Below, one piece after another: positions 24,607-33,274 of a DNA stretch of 64,000 nucleotides (position 1 is the stretch's first letter; every line of letters starts with the position of its first letter). The notes under the pieces were generated by a model. It ran no database searches and had not been told where the DNA came from. It saw only the letters and a program-made list of their open reading frames with translations. A program made the translations under genes and the position numbers. Source of the stretch: Curvivirga sp965219885 (lineage in GTDB: Bacteria; Pseudomonadota; Alphaproteobacteria; UBA8366; Aestuariispiraceae); NCBI RefSeq assembly GCF_965219885.1, contig NZ_CBDCOT010000009.1:1984001-2048000 (forward strand). Direction: 5' to 3'.

Positions 24607-24701
24607 GCTATTCTTGCTTTTTCCTTTTTGCTTAATGCGAAACTGTGTATGATTCTGGATGGGGTATTCTGGTTTTTGAGGTTTTAGAGCGCGTTTAAAT
24701 A

Positions 24702-25520
24702 ATGGCAAATGCATCGAAAGTTAAAGGGAAGGATATGGGGCCAATCATGTTTTTGAGCCTCTTCTTGCTATTGCTTGCCTTTTTTATCCTCCTTAATACA
24801 TTGTCAACTTTCGAAGAAGCTAAAGCTCGTAAAGTCATTAAATCTGTTACTTCTACCTTTAAGACGGAACTGATTAATGAAACTAAAGCGCAAATTATGA
24901 TTTCAACGATTGGTCCGGTTCCTGAAGCAAATCGTATCATCGATGATGTTGAAAAACTTTGGGTAACCGCCGTTCCAATTGCTGAGGTAGAATCTTTAAG
25001 AGATGGATCTGTGATGCAAATGACAGTTCCAACACGAGAAGTTTTCGTTGTTGGTGAGATAGCTTTACGTGCAGATCGCCTTGATCTTTTTCGGGATACC
25101 GCAGCAATCTTGGAAAAACCTTTTGAAGGAAATGTTCTAGAACTTCAATTCATGCTTGGTGTTGATTCTCTGGATCGGTTGAAAACGACATTACCGAAAA
25201 TCGTTGGTACTGAAATAGATCAAACTGTAAACCCCGAAGAAATAAATTTGAACGAGCCCGATGAAGATAATCGATCTTTAGCGTTTGCACGTACAGGTGT
25301 GGTTGCACAACAATTAATAAGCGAAGGCGCTCCGAAATCTAGTATTTCTATTGGTTTGATGCATGGGGATCCTAAAACTGTACGAATGCGTTTTTTTGTG
25401 CATCCTGGTAATAGTGCTTTTAACACATTTCCAAATGAAGCTGTTGATGAGGCCTCTACATCCGTTATACCTGATGCTTCTAATTCTCCGCAATCGGTAA
25501 CCGGAGGTGTCGAGCAATGA
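24702..25520 (+). CDS. MotB-like protein without the stator aspartate
   Basis: A 272-residue inner-membrane protein. Its single membrane segment (IMFLSLFLLLLAFFILLNTLS) has the LLLAFFxLL core of MotB but no aspartate where MotB carries its ion-binding residue. The C-terminal region (residues about 130-240) looks like a worn OmpA-like domain: it keeps an ARTGVVAQQLISEGAPKSSISIGL helix-strand unit but lacks the GHTD peptidoglycan motif. It overlaps the next, canonical motB by ATGA, so the two are made together. It may be an accessory subunit; it cannot conduct ions by the usual route. Confidence 0.75.
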   Translation: MANASKVKGKDMGPIMFLSLFLLLLAFFILLNTLSTFEEAKARKVIKSVTSTFKTELINETKAQIMISTIGPVPEANRIIDDVEKLWVTAVPIAEVESLRDGSVMQMTVPTREVFVVGEIALRADRLDLFRDTAAILEKPFEGNVLELQFMLGVDSLDRLKTTLPKIVGTEIDQTVNPEEINLNEPDEDNRSLAFARTGVVAQQLISEGAPKSSISIGLMHGDPKTVRMRFFVHPGNSAFNTFPNEAVDEASTSVIPDASNSPQSVTGGVEQ

Positions 25521-26239
25521 TTGATCTAAAAGGTCATGATCAAGGTAAAGACAATAATGGCGTGGAGAAGGCGCCAGCTTGGTTGTTGAGTTTTGCTGAT
25601 GTGAGCGCATTGTTGTTAGCTTTTTTCGTTATGCTTTTTTCTATGTCTACGTTAAAGACGGAAGAGTATGAGAAGATTATCTCAAAGATTACAGTTAAAG
25701 AAAAACAAGAAGATCCCGTTCGTGATCTAGCGCCGATTGCCAGTGAGACGATCCAAATGGCTGCAGTGCTTCCTGCAGAAGCTCCTGAGTATCTTGAACG
25801 TATCTTGGCTGAAGCTATTGAAAGCGATCCGGTATTAGAAAATGCCCAGATTACATTACTAAATGGTCGCATTATAATGTCTTTACCTGCGGAAGAGTTA
25901 TTTCTGCCGGGTAGTGCTATTATTAGTTCGCGTGCTACTGCTGCCTTATTCAATCTATCAGGTGTTATGTCTCAGTTTGGCAACCAAGTTGTTGTTGCCG
26001 GGCATACGGATCCAACGCCTACGAGAGCAGATATATATCCCTCAAACTGGGAGCTATCTCTGGCGAGAGCGCTATCTGTTGCATCTTATCTAAAAGACGT
26101 TGGGTATCAGCAAGATTTAACGATCATGGGACATGCGGATGGCCAGTATGAATATTTAAATAAGGCAATTCCAGAAGCGCGCCGAAAAAAGCTTGCGCGT
26201 CGGGTCGACTTGGTTATTTATCCGGAGGCAGGAAGTTAA
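25517..26239 (+). CDS. motB: Flagellar motor stator protein MotB
   Basis: A 240-residue protein with the canonical membrane segment WLLSFADVSALLLAFFVMLFSMS, in which D28 is the ion-binding aspartate. The C-terminal OmpA-like domain carries AGHTDPTP and an SLARALSVASYLKDVG helix for peptidoglycan binding. With MotA it makes the stator channel; motA is not in this window. Its start overlaps the preceding MotB-like gene by 4 bp. Confidence 0.9.
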   Translation: MIDLKGHDQGKDNNGVEKAPAWLLSFADVSALLLAFFVMLFSMSTLKTEEYEKIISKITVKEKQEDPVRDLAPIASETIQMAAVLPAEAPEYLERILAEAIESDPVLENAQITLLNGRIIMSLPAEELFLPGSAIISSRATAALFNLSGVMSQFGNQVVVAGHTDPTPTRADIYPSNWELSLARALSVASYLKDVGYQQDLTIMGHADGQYEYLNKAIPEARRKKLARRVDLVIYPEAGS

Positions 26240-26300
26240 TGGATTTTTCTATAATATATTGTAAGTTATGACTGATTCGTCGGTTTCAATTGGGGAATAA

Positions 26301-29300
26301 ATGTCAGGTACGTTCAAAAGATTACTGCGTAACACGGTTTTACCGCTCGCCTTTTCCGCACATTTCATTGGCGGAACTATGTCCTCTGCAATTGCGCAGG
26401 AGGCTGTGGGGCTGCGTGCGTGGGCGCATACAGATTTTGGACGCCTTGTATTTGATTGGCCCTCCAATGTGAATGTCACAACTACGATTCAGGGGCAAAC
26501 ACTGGTTTTATCTTTTTCAAAGCCGTTTGATGCTTCTCTAGCGCCTGTCGCGGAACATCTATCAAGCTATCTGGGGCCTGGAAGTTTTTCTTCTGATAAG
26601 TTGCGTTTATCTTTTCCTTTGAGGCAGAATTTGGCTGTGAGCCATTTTAAAAATGGCCAATCTATTGTTGTTGATTTAAAACCTGCAGCCCCAACTTCAT
26701 CACAAGTCACTGAAAATTCAGGGAATTCCACATCTATACGTGTGCGGGTTGGTGAACATGATAATTTTACGCGCCTAGTATTTGATTGGCCGAATAACGT
26801 TACTTATAACGCCGACCTGGCGGCGGGACAGTTGGTTCTCTCTTTCGGTGCGGAAGCCGGATTGAATATAACTCAACTTAGAGAACAATTACCTGATGGT
26901 TTCTCCGAAGTAACATCTTCTACTTCTAACGGGGGAACTCGTTTTACCTTAACTGCGCCAACTGATACGGGTTTGCGGCATTTCAAGTCTGGTAATAAGG
27001 TCGTTGTGGATTTAGTAAAAGGAGCAGGGCAGCCAGTAGCGCCTACTCCTGAACCTACTCCGACACAGGCACAGGTTGAGCCTGAAGAAACATCCACTCA
27101 ATCACCTGCTGTGTCGCCGTCAGACCCAGTTGAAACCCCAGCAGAATTACCTCCGGTAACAGCTGCGCCAACGACGAATGTAACACAAGCAGAAGTCAAT
27201 GAAGACGGAGAAGTGCAAGGGGAGCTAGATACCGCCCAGATTCAAAAAGAAGATGAAGCCTTGGCAAAAGCGGAAGCGGAAGGAACTGTAACTTTATTAC
27301 GTCCAGATCAAGCCGAGTTGGCTGCGCGTCTTGCAGAAAAGAAAAGGCAGGAGGCCCAAAAACAATCCGGACCAGCGCCGGTTACTTTGTTATTCCCCTG
27401 GTCTGAAAATGTAGGCTCCGCGGTGTTTCGTCGTGGCGAAAATGTTTGGATTGTTTTTGATAAGCGCGCTCCGATTGATTTAGCGCCTTTGCGTCAACAA
27501 GGGCAACCTCTGATAACGCGTATTGAGCAGTTACCTGTTGGTGGTGCAACTGTTTTCAGATTAAAGACTCTTCCCGGCATTAATCCAATTGTTAAAAAAG
27601 AAGGTTTTGATTGGTTACTTGAGTTTCGTCAGGGACCAATTTTACCGAGTATTCAAGCAACTATTCAAGCGGATGTTGATGGAGATATCGGACCTCATTT
27701 GAATTTTCCTTCAGATGAGCCGGGTGTTTTGATTAATTTGCCTGATCCAGATATTGGTGATGTGTTGCGAATTGCCACTATTAAGGAGCCTGGCATTGGT
27801 GTTCAGGGGCAACGTGCTTATCCTGAATTTACTCTTCTGGCATCTGCGCAAGGCGTTGTTGTGGAGATGTTGGGTGATGAGGTTTTCTTTGATCGTGAAC
27901 TAGACGGTTTCCGTTTGTATAGCACAGAAGGATTACACATATCTGCGATTTCACCAGAAGCGCCTGTTGCTGATATTTCTCAACTATCTTCGAAGCGATT
28001 ATTTGATTTTGAAAAATGGCTGCGCGGTGGTCCTGATAAATATCAACGTGACCGACAAGAGTTAATCACAACTGTTCAAGATACAGACCCTGTAGATAAG
28101 AATGATGCCCGTATTAAATTGGCAGAGTTTTACCTTGCTCATGGACGAGGGCCTGAAGCAAAAGGGGTTTTAGAAGTTATCGCTTTGCATGATCAAACGG
28201 TAGAAACCCGCCCCGACTATCGCGCAATGATGGGGGCTGCGCATTTTCTAAATTGGGATTACGATGCCGCACGTCAAACCTTAAATGACCCGCGCTTGGA
28301 CGGTTTTTCAGAAGCCTCAATCTGGCGAGGCGCAACACTTGCGGAGTTGGGTGAATGGAAGCAGGCCGCCGATTATTTTAAAGCAGGTGACTCACTTCTA
28401 TTACGTTACCCTTATCCGTTGAAAGCCATTTTAGTTATGCTGCGTATAGAAGCAGCATTAGCAACGCGAGACTTGCGTTCTGCGGAAAATTGGCTTGATG
28501 AATTGGATAAGGATACCGACCAATTGAGCCGGGGGCAACTTGCAGCTTTACGTTATCATCAAGCGCGTATTGCTTTGACCAAGAATAACTTGGATCAAGC
28601 GCAAGATATATGGAAAGATTTAGCGGAAGGGTCTGATCAGTTTAATGCGGTACGTGCACAATATGCATTAGTGAACCACGGTTTAAAACAAGAAACACTC
28701 TCATTAGGTGAAGCAATCGATATTCTTGATAAGTTAAGGTATCGCTGGCGTGGTGATAGTTTTGAACTTGCCGTGTTACGTAGGTTATCAGAATTACATT
28801 TTGAAAATCTGGATTATCGAAATGGTCTCAATATTATGAAGACTGTTGTAACTTATTACCCGGAAACACCGATCGGCAAAGAAATGGCCGAAGAAATGGT
28901 GAATATATTTAAGCGTCTTTATCTGGAAGGAGATGCAGATTTACTTCCTCCATTGAAGGCATTAGCGATTTACGACGAATTCCGCGAACTGACTCCATCC
29001 GGTCCGGATGGGGACGAAATGATCGAAAAATTGGCTGATAGACTTATCGCGGTTGACTTGTTAAATCGCGCAGCCGCTTTACTAGATCATCAGGTACGTT
29101 TTCGTTTACAAGGTGAAAATCGAGCAAGGGTCGGTGCGAAGCTGGCTTTAGTACATTTGATTGATGGCCAGGCAGAAGACGCTATTCGTGCTTTGAATGC
29201 ATCTCAAAGCCCTCAGTTGAATGAAGATTTAGAAGGGGATCGCCGTCGTTTACGTGCCAAGGCCGCATTCGAATTAGGGGATTTGCCTGAAGCAATCAAA

Positions 29301-29771
29301 TTGCTGGCTGGTGACGTTTCTAAAGAAGCTGATATGTTACGTCGTGATATGTTTTGGGCAGAGGAAAACTGGTCAGAGGTTTCACGCGTACTGCAGAGTT
29401 TGGCAGGAAATCCACCAGAAGAAGCAGAACTTGGTCTTGATGATGAAAAGGCAGGCTATGTATTGAATTGGGCCGTGGCTTTAAGACTGAACGAAGACGA
29501 AGATGGTTTGGCGTTGTTGAATGAACTATATGGCCCTGCCATGCAATTTAGCGCTTTGGCAAATGCTTATAACTTTATTGCCACATCCGTTAACTCAGAA
29601 CGTCCGGAAAAGCTGCAGGATATGATCAGGCAATTAGCTAATAGTGATATGTTTAACGCATTTGTTAATAACTATCGTGATAAGCTGTTGAGCCAAGATG
29701 ATGATGAATATAGACCGCCAGAAGATGAAACATCGGTAGATAATGAAGGTGTGGAAGAAACACCTGCATAA
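26301..29771 (+). CDS. Large exported protein with three N-terminal beta repeats and a TPR region
   Basis: A 1156-residue protein with a signal peptide probably cut after AIA (about residue 32). A module starting RLVFDWP and ending HFKxGxxxVVDL occurs at residues 47-127 and 157-239, and a diverged third copy at about 374-444 (GSAVFRRGENVWIVFDK). A Pro/Glu/Thr-rich linker (245-300) and a Glu/Ala-rich coil (310-355) separate copies two and three. From about residue 595 to 1130 the protein is helical with TPR-like pairs. It follows motB by 61 bp, so a periplasmic role around the motor is likely, but I know of no assigned function. Confidence 0.75.
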   Translation: MSGTFKRLLRNTVLPLAFSAHFIGGTMSSAIAQEAVGLRAWAHTDFGRLVFDWPSNVNVTTTIQGQTLVLSFSKPFDASLAPVAEHLSSYLGPGSFSSDKLRLSFPLRQNLAVSHFKNGQSIVVDLKPAAPTSSQVTENSGNSTSIRVRVGEHDNFTRLVFDWPNNVTYNADLAAGQLVLSFGAEAGLNITQLREQLPDGFSEVTSSTSNGGTRFTLTAPTDTGLRHFKSGNKVVVDLVKGAGQPVAPTPEPTPTQAQVEPEETSTQSPAVSPSDPVETPAELPPVTAAPTTNVTQAEVNEDGEVQGELDTAQIQKEDEALAKAEAEGTVTLLRPDQAELAARLAEKKRQEAQKQSGPAPVTLLFPWSENVGSAVFRRGENVWIVFDKRAPIDLAPLRQQGQPLITRIEQLPVGGATVFRLKTLPGINPIVKKEGFDWLLEFRQGPILPSIQATIQADVDGDIGPHLNFPSDEPGVLINLPDPDIGDVLRIATIKEPGIGVQGQRAYPEFTLLASAQGVVVEMLGDEVFFDRELDGFRLYSTEGLHISAISPEAPVADISQLSSKRLFDFEKWLRGGPDKYQRDRQELITTVQDTDPVDKNDARIKLAEFYLAHGRGPEAKGVLEVIALHDQTVETRPDYRAMMGAAHFLNWDYDAARQTLNDPRLDGFSEASIWRGATLAELGEWKQAADYFKAGDSLLLRYPYPLKAILVMLRIEAALATRDLRSAENWLDELDKDTDQLSRGQLAALRYHQARIALTKNNLDQAQDIWKDLAEGSDQFNAVRAQYALVNHGLKQETLSLGEAIDILDKLRYRWRGDSFELAVLRRLSELHFENLDYRNGLNIMKTVVTYYPETPIGKEMAEEMVNIFKRLYLEGDADLLPPLKALAIYDEFRELTPSGPDGDEMIEKLADRLIAVDLLNRAAALLDHQVRFRLQGENRARVGAKLALVHLIDGQAEDAIRALNASQSPQLNEDLEGDRRRLRAKAAFELGDLPEAIKLLAGDVSKEADMLRRDMFWAEENWSEVSRVLQSLAGNPPEEAELGLDDEKAGYVLNWAVALRLNEDEDGLALLNELYGPAMQFSALANAYNFIATSVNSERPEKLQDMIRQLANSDMFNAFVNNYRDKLLSQDDDEYRPPEDETSVDNEGVEETPA

Positions 29772-29804
29772 ATATAAATAACAGTTGAGTTCGTTATAAG
29801 ATAG

Positions 29805-29832
29805 CCCTGCATGAAAATGCAGGGTTTTATTT
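29805..29832 (+). terminator. Terminator between the large exported protein and fliP
   Basis: CCCTGCAT pairs with ATGCAGGG around a GAAA tetraloop, followed by TTTTATTTAT. The hairpin also lies seven bases past the fliP stop on the minus strand and could serve both transcripts. Confidence 0.82.
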
Positions 29833-30649
29833 ATGGGATAAAGCTTTGGACCAAGCTTCCGACAACCAGATACCAACCATCTACCAAAACAAAGAAAATG
29901 AGCTTGAATGGTAGGGAAACCATAACAGGCGGCAGCATCATCATACCCATCGACATAAGGACGGAAGCTACAACCATATCGATGACGAGAAAGGGAACGA
30001 ATAATAAAAAGCCAATCTCAAATGCACGCTTCAACTCTGAAATCATGAATGCCGGAATAAGGGCCCGCAGGGGAATATCTCGTGGGTTTTCAACTGCTTC
30101 AAACTTACCTATATCCATAAACAACTGAAGGTCTTGCTGTCTTACGTGACGTCGCATGAAGTCGTGAAATGGGGCAACTGTACGTGTAAACGCATCCTCT
30201 TCAGTGATTTGTTCTTCGATTAGAGGTGCAATGCCGTTGTCATAAGCTTCTTCAAGAGCGGGCTGCATGATAAATAGGGTCATGAATAACGCTAAGCTGA
30301 CCAATACCATATTGGGAGGAGTCCCCTGTGTTCCCAATGCGGTTCGAAGTAAGGACAGTACAATGACAAGGCGTGTAAAGCTAGTCACCATAATCATAAG
30401 AGAAGGGGCTAAAGATAGCACCGTGATCATTGCGATTAGTTGGACAAAGCGGCCTGTCACAGAGCCGCCTTCGCCAATGTCAATATTTACAGATTGCGCA
30501 AGCGCAGTACCATGAAACAAGGCTGTGATTGCAAATGTGAAAAGGCCAGCAGCTAAGCTAAATGTGAATGCATTTTTTACTAGATCAGCTTTGCTCGCAC
30601 TATTTGCTTTTGTTGAGAAAGAGGTCTTAATGTATTTTACAATGCTCAT
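29831..30649 (-). CDS. fliP: Flagellar type III export gate protein FliP
   Basis: A 272-residue export-gate subunit. A cleavable-type signal (up to about ALAQS, residue 52) precedes the core: MITVLSLAPSLMIMVTSFTRLVIVLSLLRTALGTQ given in part (TSFTRLVIVLSLLR) and the C-terminal MGMMMLPPVMVSLPFKLIFFVLVDGW region, both strongly conserved. FliP with FliQ and FliR forms the pore complex. It overlaps fliO by 4 bp. Here fliO-fliP are separated from fliQ-fliR, which lie on the other strand 3 kb away. Confidence 0.96.
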   Translation of the reverse strand: MSIVKYIKTSFSTKANSASKADLVKNAFTFSLAAGLFTFAITALFHGTALAQSVNIDIGEGGSVTGRFVQLIAMITVLSLAPSLMIMVTSFTRLVIVLSLLRTALGTQGTPPNMVLVSLALFMTLFIMQPALEEAYDNGIAPLIEEQITEEDAFTRTVAPFHDFMRRHVRQQDLQLFMDIGKFEAVENPRDIPLRALIPAFMISELKRAFEIGFLLFVPFLVIDMVVASVLMSMGMMMLPPVMVSLPFKLIFFVLVDGWYLVVGSLVQSFIP

Positions 30650-30981
30650 TTCCCTAAGGCCTTATCGTCAGGGCTTTTTGGTTCCGGTGAAGAGTCAAAA
30701 GCTGTAATTGAAATATTTTTCTCTATGAGAACGGCTGTTTCTTGTCCGATAACTAGAACATGTTCCATATTATCGCGTCTTACAATCATCATACGTTGCT
30801 TAGGACCAATAGGAAGGCTTTCGATGATTTGTAGACGGCGTTTTGTGAGGGGAGTGTGCTGAAAACCCCAACCTTTTCCATATTTTCGACCAAGAAATAG
30901 GGCAAGTAAAATTAAGGATAAGACAAAGATTAGAGCGACAATCATTCGAAGAAAATCTGCGTAACCGATCACGCTTTCCAT
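30646..30981 (-). CDS. fliO: FliO, flagellar export-gate assembly protein
   Basis: A 111-residue single-pass membrane protein (membrane segment at residues 12-30), followed by a soluble domain with the FliO/FliZ pattern RRLQIIESLPIGPKQRMMIVRRDNMEHVLVIG. FliO helps FliP oligomerise. Its stop overlaps the fliP start as ATGA. Confidence 0.9.
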   Translation of the reverse strand: MESVIGYADFLRMIVALIFVLSLILLALFLGRKYGKGWGFQHTPLTKRRLQIIESLPIGPKQRMMIVRRDNMEHVLVIGQETAVLIEKNISITAFDSSPEPKSPDDKALGK

Positions 30982-31020
30982 GCTTATCTATCCGTCTCTA
31001 ATCTAGGTTTCAGTCTAATA

Positions 31021-31323
31021 TTATTCAGAAGAAGCAGCTTGTTCCGATGTTTCATCATCATCATCATCACCTGCGCGTAGGCGACGGGCTATCTCTCCCA
31101 TCTCCCAAGAAAGTTGGGCAAGATCGTCGCGTAATAAATTTAATAAGGCTTTTAATTCTATGGAATCTTCATCTGATAAAGCGAGTACATCTGAAGAAAG
31201 TTGCGCCAATTGCTCGGGGTAACGTTCTAAAGTGGGGACTTCCCCTCTGGTCATACCAACACGACTTGCTTCAACTTGGTCAAGCATATCATGGATTTTT
31301 TGTTCAACTTCAGCGCGTGACAT
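31021..31323 (-). CDS. Small acidic coiled-coil protein in flagellar operon
   Basis: About 100 residues, predicted mostly helical, with no signal or membrane segment and a strongly acidic tail (GDDDDDETSEQ). I do not recognise the family. The ATG at 31323 has GGAG nine bases upstream; an in-frame upstream ATG at 31359 lacks one. It lies between the lone FlhB-like gene and fliO, so an export chaperone or assembly factor role is a reasonable guess from size and place only. Confidence 0.6.
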   Translation of the reverse strand: MSRAEVEQKIHDMLDQVEASRVGMTRGEVPTLERYPEQLAQLSSDVLALSDEDSIELKALLNLLRDDLAQLSWEMGEIARRLRAGDDDDDETSEQAASSE

Positions 31324-31427
31324 ATGGTCACTCCAATCCCTATTCAAGAACGTATACAAAAACCTTTGCTCTGACTATGAACTGATTCTTTGCATAATAA
31401 AAGCGATTGTTTGTTAATGTTACAGTC

Positions 31428-31763
31428 TTATGAGCTTGGAATTTTTATTCCATTTTGTTCATAGATAAAACGTAAAATTTCGGCAACAGCGATAAACGCT
31501 TCTAGCGGGATTTCATCCCCAACATCACTTGCTGTTAATAGCGCTAATAAATCGGGGTCTTTATGAATAGGAATATCAGATTCTTTAGCCAGAGCTAGGA
31601 TTTGGTCAGCAAGCTCCCCCTGTGCTGATGCAAGGATCGTCGGGGCGCCTTCTTTATTCAACGGGTCGTATCCTAGTGCTACAGCTGAAGAAATGTCTTC
31701 TTCAGGAGGTTGTGCCTTTTGATCTTCTGACCCAGTGTCTGTTTGCCGTTTTGATATTTTCAT
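31428..31763 (-). CDS. Stand-alone FlhB C-terminal-domain protein (FlhX/YlqH-like)
   Basis: A 111-residue soluble protein matching the cytoplasmic switch domain of FlhB after its cleavage site: AVALGYDPLNKEGAPTILASAQGELADQILALAKE, given here in part (AVALGYDPLNKEGAP), then IPIHKDPDLLALL. It has no NPTH autocleavage loop and no membrane part. Such proteins can partly replace the FlhB tail in some bacteria. A full flhB with its own NPTH is present at 34367-35473. Confidence 0.85.
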   Translation of the reverse strand: MKISKRQTDTGSEDQKAQPPEEDISSAVALGYDPLNKEGAPTILASAQGELADQILALAKESDIPIHKDPDLLALLTASDVGDEIPLEAFIAVAEILRFIYEQNGIKIPSS

Positions 31764-31824
31764 ATTCTTAACCTTTATTGCAGGAATAGTATCATATCTT
31801 TGTAAAAATGGAAGAATTTAAAAG

Positions 31825-31842
31825 TTGGCATTGCTTTTGCTT
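31825..31842 (+). promoter_or_regulatory. Sigma-54 promoter of the flgB operon
   Basis: TTGGCATTGCTTTTGCTT matches the consensus: GG at 31827-31828, GC at 31839-31840, 10 bases between. Transcription should begin near 31851. This lies downstream of a possible ATG at 31845 and so supports the later flgB start at 31926. Confidence 0.85.
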
Positions 31843-31925
31843 ATATGTTTCCGAGAGAAATTGAGAGATCAACCCGAAACCAAAATGTGAGAGTGATGGT
31901 GAGGGTTGTAACTAGGAGAGAGAAA

Positions 31926-32324
31926 ATGACAATCGCGTCTTCTGCATTGGGTGGTATGATGAAAGAACGTTTGAACTGGTCAGTTCAACGCCAATCTTTG
32001 ATCGCTGAAAATATCGCTAATGCCAATACCCCGGAATATGCTGCTAAAGATTTGAAAGCTTTGACTTTTAAAGAAACTTTGAGCGAGAATAAAGTTGGCT
32101 TGAAGATGACGCATGAGGCGCATTTCAATACACCACGTGGTGGTGTCGGGGAGTATGATGCGAAAGCCAGTAAGTCTGGATATGAGATTTCTCCTGATGG
32201 TAACCGTGTGGTTTTGGAAGAGCAGATGATGAAAATGAACCGTACAAACGGTATGCATGCAACTGCGACCAATCTTCTGAAAAAATATAACGCAATGTAT
32301 CGTATTGCCCTTAAGGGTCAGTAA
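31926..32324 (+). CDS. flgB: Flagellar rod protein FlgB
   Basis: A 132-residue proximal-rod protein with the axial signature LIAENIANANTPEYAAKD and the C-terminal NRTNGMHATATNLLKKYNAMYRIALKG. The start at 31926 follows AGGAGAGAG; a longer in-frame version from 31845 would begin before the predicted sigma-54 start site and is rejected. First gene of flgB-flgC-fliE-fliQ-fliR-flhB-cckA. Confidence 0.94.
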   Translation: MTIASSALGGMMKERLNWSVQRQSLIAENIANANTPEYAAKDLKALTFKETLSENKVGLKMTHEAHFNTPRGGVGEYDAKASKSGYEISPDGNRVVLEEQMMKMNRTNGMHATATNLLKKYNAMYRIALKGQ

Positions 32325-32347
32325 GAGATTAGGTGAGGAGAGAGACA

Positions 32348-32758
32348 ATGAACGATTTAGCAAATTCCTTTTTTATTGCTGGCGCTGGTATGCGAGTGCA
32401 GGGTGCACGTCTACGTGTGATTTCTGAAAACCTGGCTAATAAGGATTCTACGGCGCAAACTCCTGGTGGTGACCCGTATCGCCGTAAAACAATCACTTTT
32501 AAGAATGAATTGGATAAAGCGCTGGGCACTGATTTGGTGAAGGTTAATAAGATTGGCGAGGATATGTCCGATTTTAGTTTGGAATTCGATCCAGGTCATC
32601 CGGCGGCAAATGCTGAAGGCTATTACAAACGTCCAAATATCAATAGCTTAATCGAAATGATGGATATGCGTGAAGCCCAACGTTCTTATGAGGCAAATTT
32701 GAGTGTTATTCGTGCCACAAAAACCATGGTAAATAACACGATTAACCTATTGAAATAA
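32348..32758 (+). CDS. flgC: Flagellar rod protein FlgC
   Basis: A 136-residue proximal-rod protein: VISENLANKDSTAQTPGGDPYRRK in the N-terminal third (in part VISENLANKDST) and MMDMREAQRSYEANLSVI near the C-terminus. Start at ATG 32348 with GAGGAGAGAG upstream. It lies 23 bp after flgB. Confidence 0.95.
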   Translation: MNDLANSFFIAGAGMRVQGARLRVISENLANKDSTAQTPGGDPYRRKTITFKNELDKALGTDLVKVNKIGEDMSDFSLEFDPGHPAANAEGYYKRPNINSLIEMMDMREAQRSYEANLSVIRATKTMVNNTINLLK

Positions 32759-32888
32759 AGGTTCTACTAAGATAAAATGAACTCAGTGATAGTGGAAGTA
32801 ATCGATGATATGGGGTTGATACCCTTTGATGAAATAGGGGTGAGAGCCTAATCCACTATTTAGCAGAAACTTGCCATAGGAGAGAGTG
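32759..32888 (+). other. flgC-fliE spacer with inverted repeat and 24-codon reading frame
   Basis: The 130-bp spacer is wide for this operon. ATAGTGGA at 32789-32796 pairs with TCCACTAT at 32852-32859. A reading frame of 24 codons (32777-32851, protein MNSVIVEVIDDMGLIPFDEI plus four residues) lies inside the loop but has only a weak, distant ribosome site. I see no promoter here. Confidence 0.3.
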
Positions 32889-33221
32889 ATGGCAAATATC
32901 TCAGCAGCTCAAGCGGCCGCCGCATATCGTACTAACGCCTTAAAGACTATCAACGATGCGTCTGCGATGAAGCCTGGTGATCTGTCCGGTTCTAAAGAAA
33001 CTGGAAGTGATTTCTTAGGTATGGTGAAAGGTGCTGCTGAAAGTGCAATTGACGCTAATCGTCATGCTGAGCAAGTTTCCAAGGATGCTATGACAGGGAA
33101 GGCGGATCTAACAGACGTTGTGACGGCGGTTGCATCTGCTGAACAAACATTGCAAACCGTTGTAACTGTGCGCGATAAAGTCATTAGTGCATATCAAGAA
33201 ATCTTAAAGATGCCGATCTAG
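32889..33221 (+). CDS. fliE: Flagellar hook-basal body complex protein FliE
   Basis: A 110-residue protein with the FliE C-terminal pattern DLTDVVTAVASAEQTLQTVVTVRDKVISAYQEILKMPI, given in part (AEQTLQTVVTVRDKVISAY). FliE links the MS ring to the rod. The start at ATG 32889 directly follows a GTG and is preceded by GGAGAGAG. Confidence 0.94.
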   Translation: MANISAAQAAAAYRTNALKTINDASAMKPGDLSGSKETGSDFLGMVKGAAESAIDANRHAEQVSKDAMTGKADLTDVVTAVASAEQTLQTVVTVRDKVISAYQEILKMPI

Positions 33222-33274
33222 GCATTTCTTACCTACATGCTTTTATAAAACTTACAGGATTGGTAACGCTTTAG

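Noticed and set aside
31845..31925. Longer flgB start at ATG 31845
   Set aside because: It lies upstream of the predicted transcription start (near 31851) and adds residues with no match to FlgB; ATG 31926 has a good ribosome site.
32777..32851. 24-codon reading frame before fliE
   Set aside because: The ribosome site is weak and distant, and the frame lies inside an inverted repeat; I list only the spacer, not a gene.
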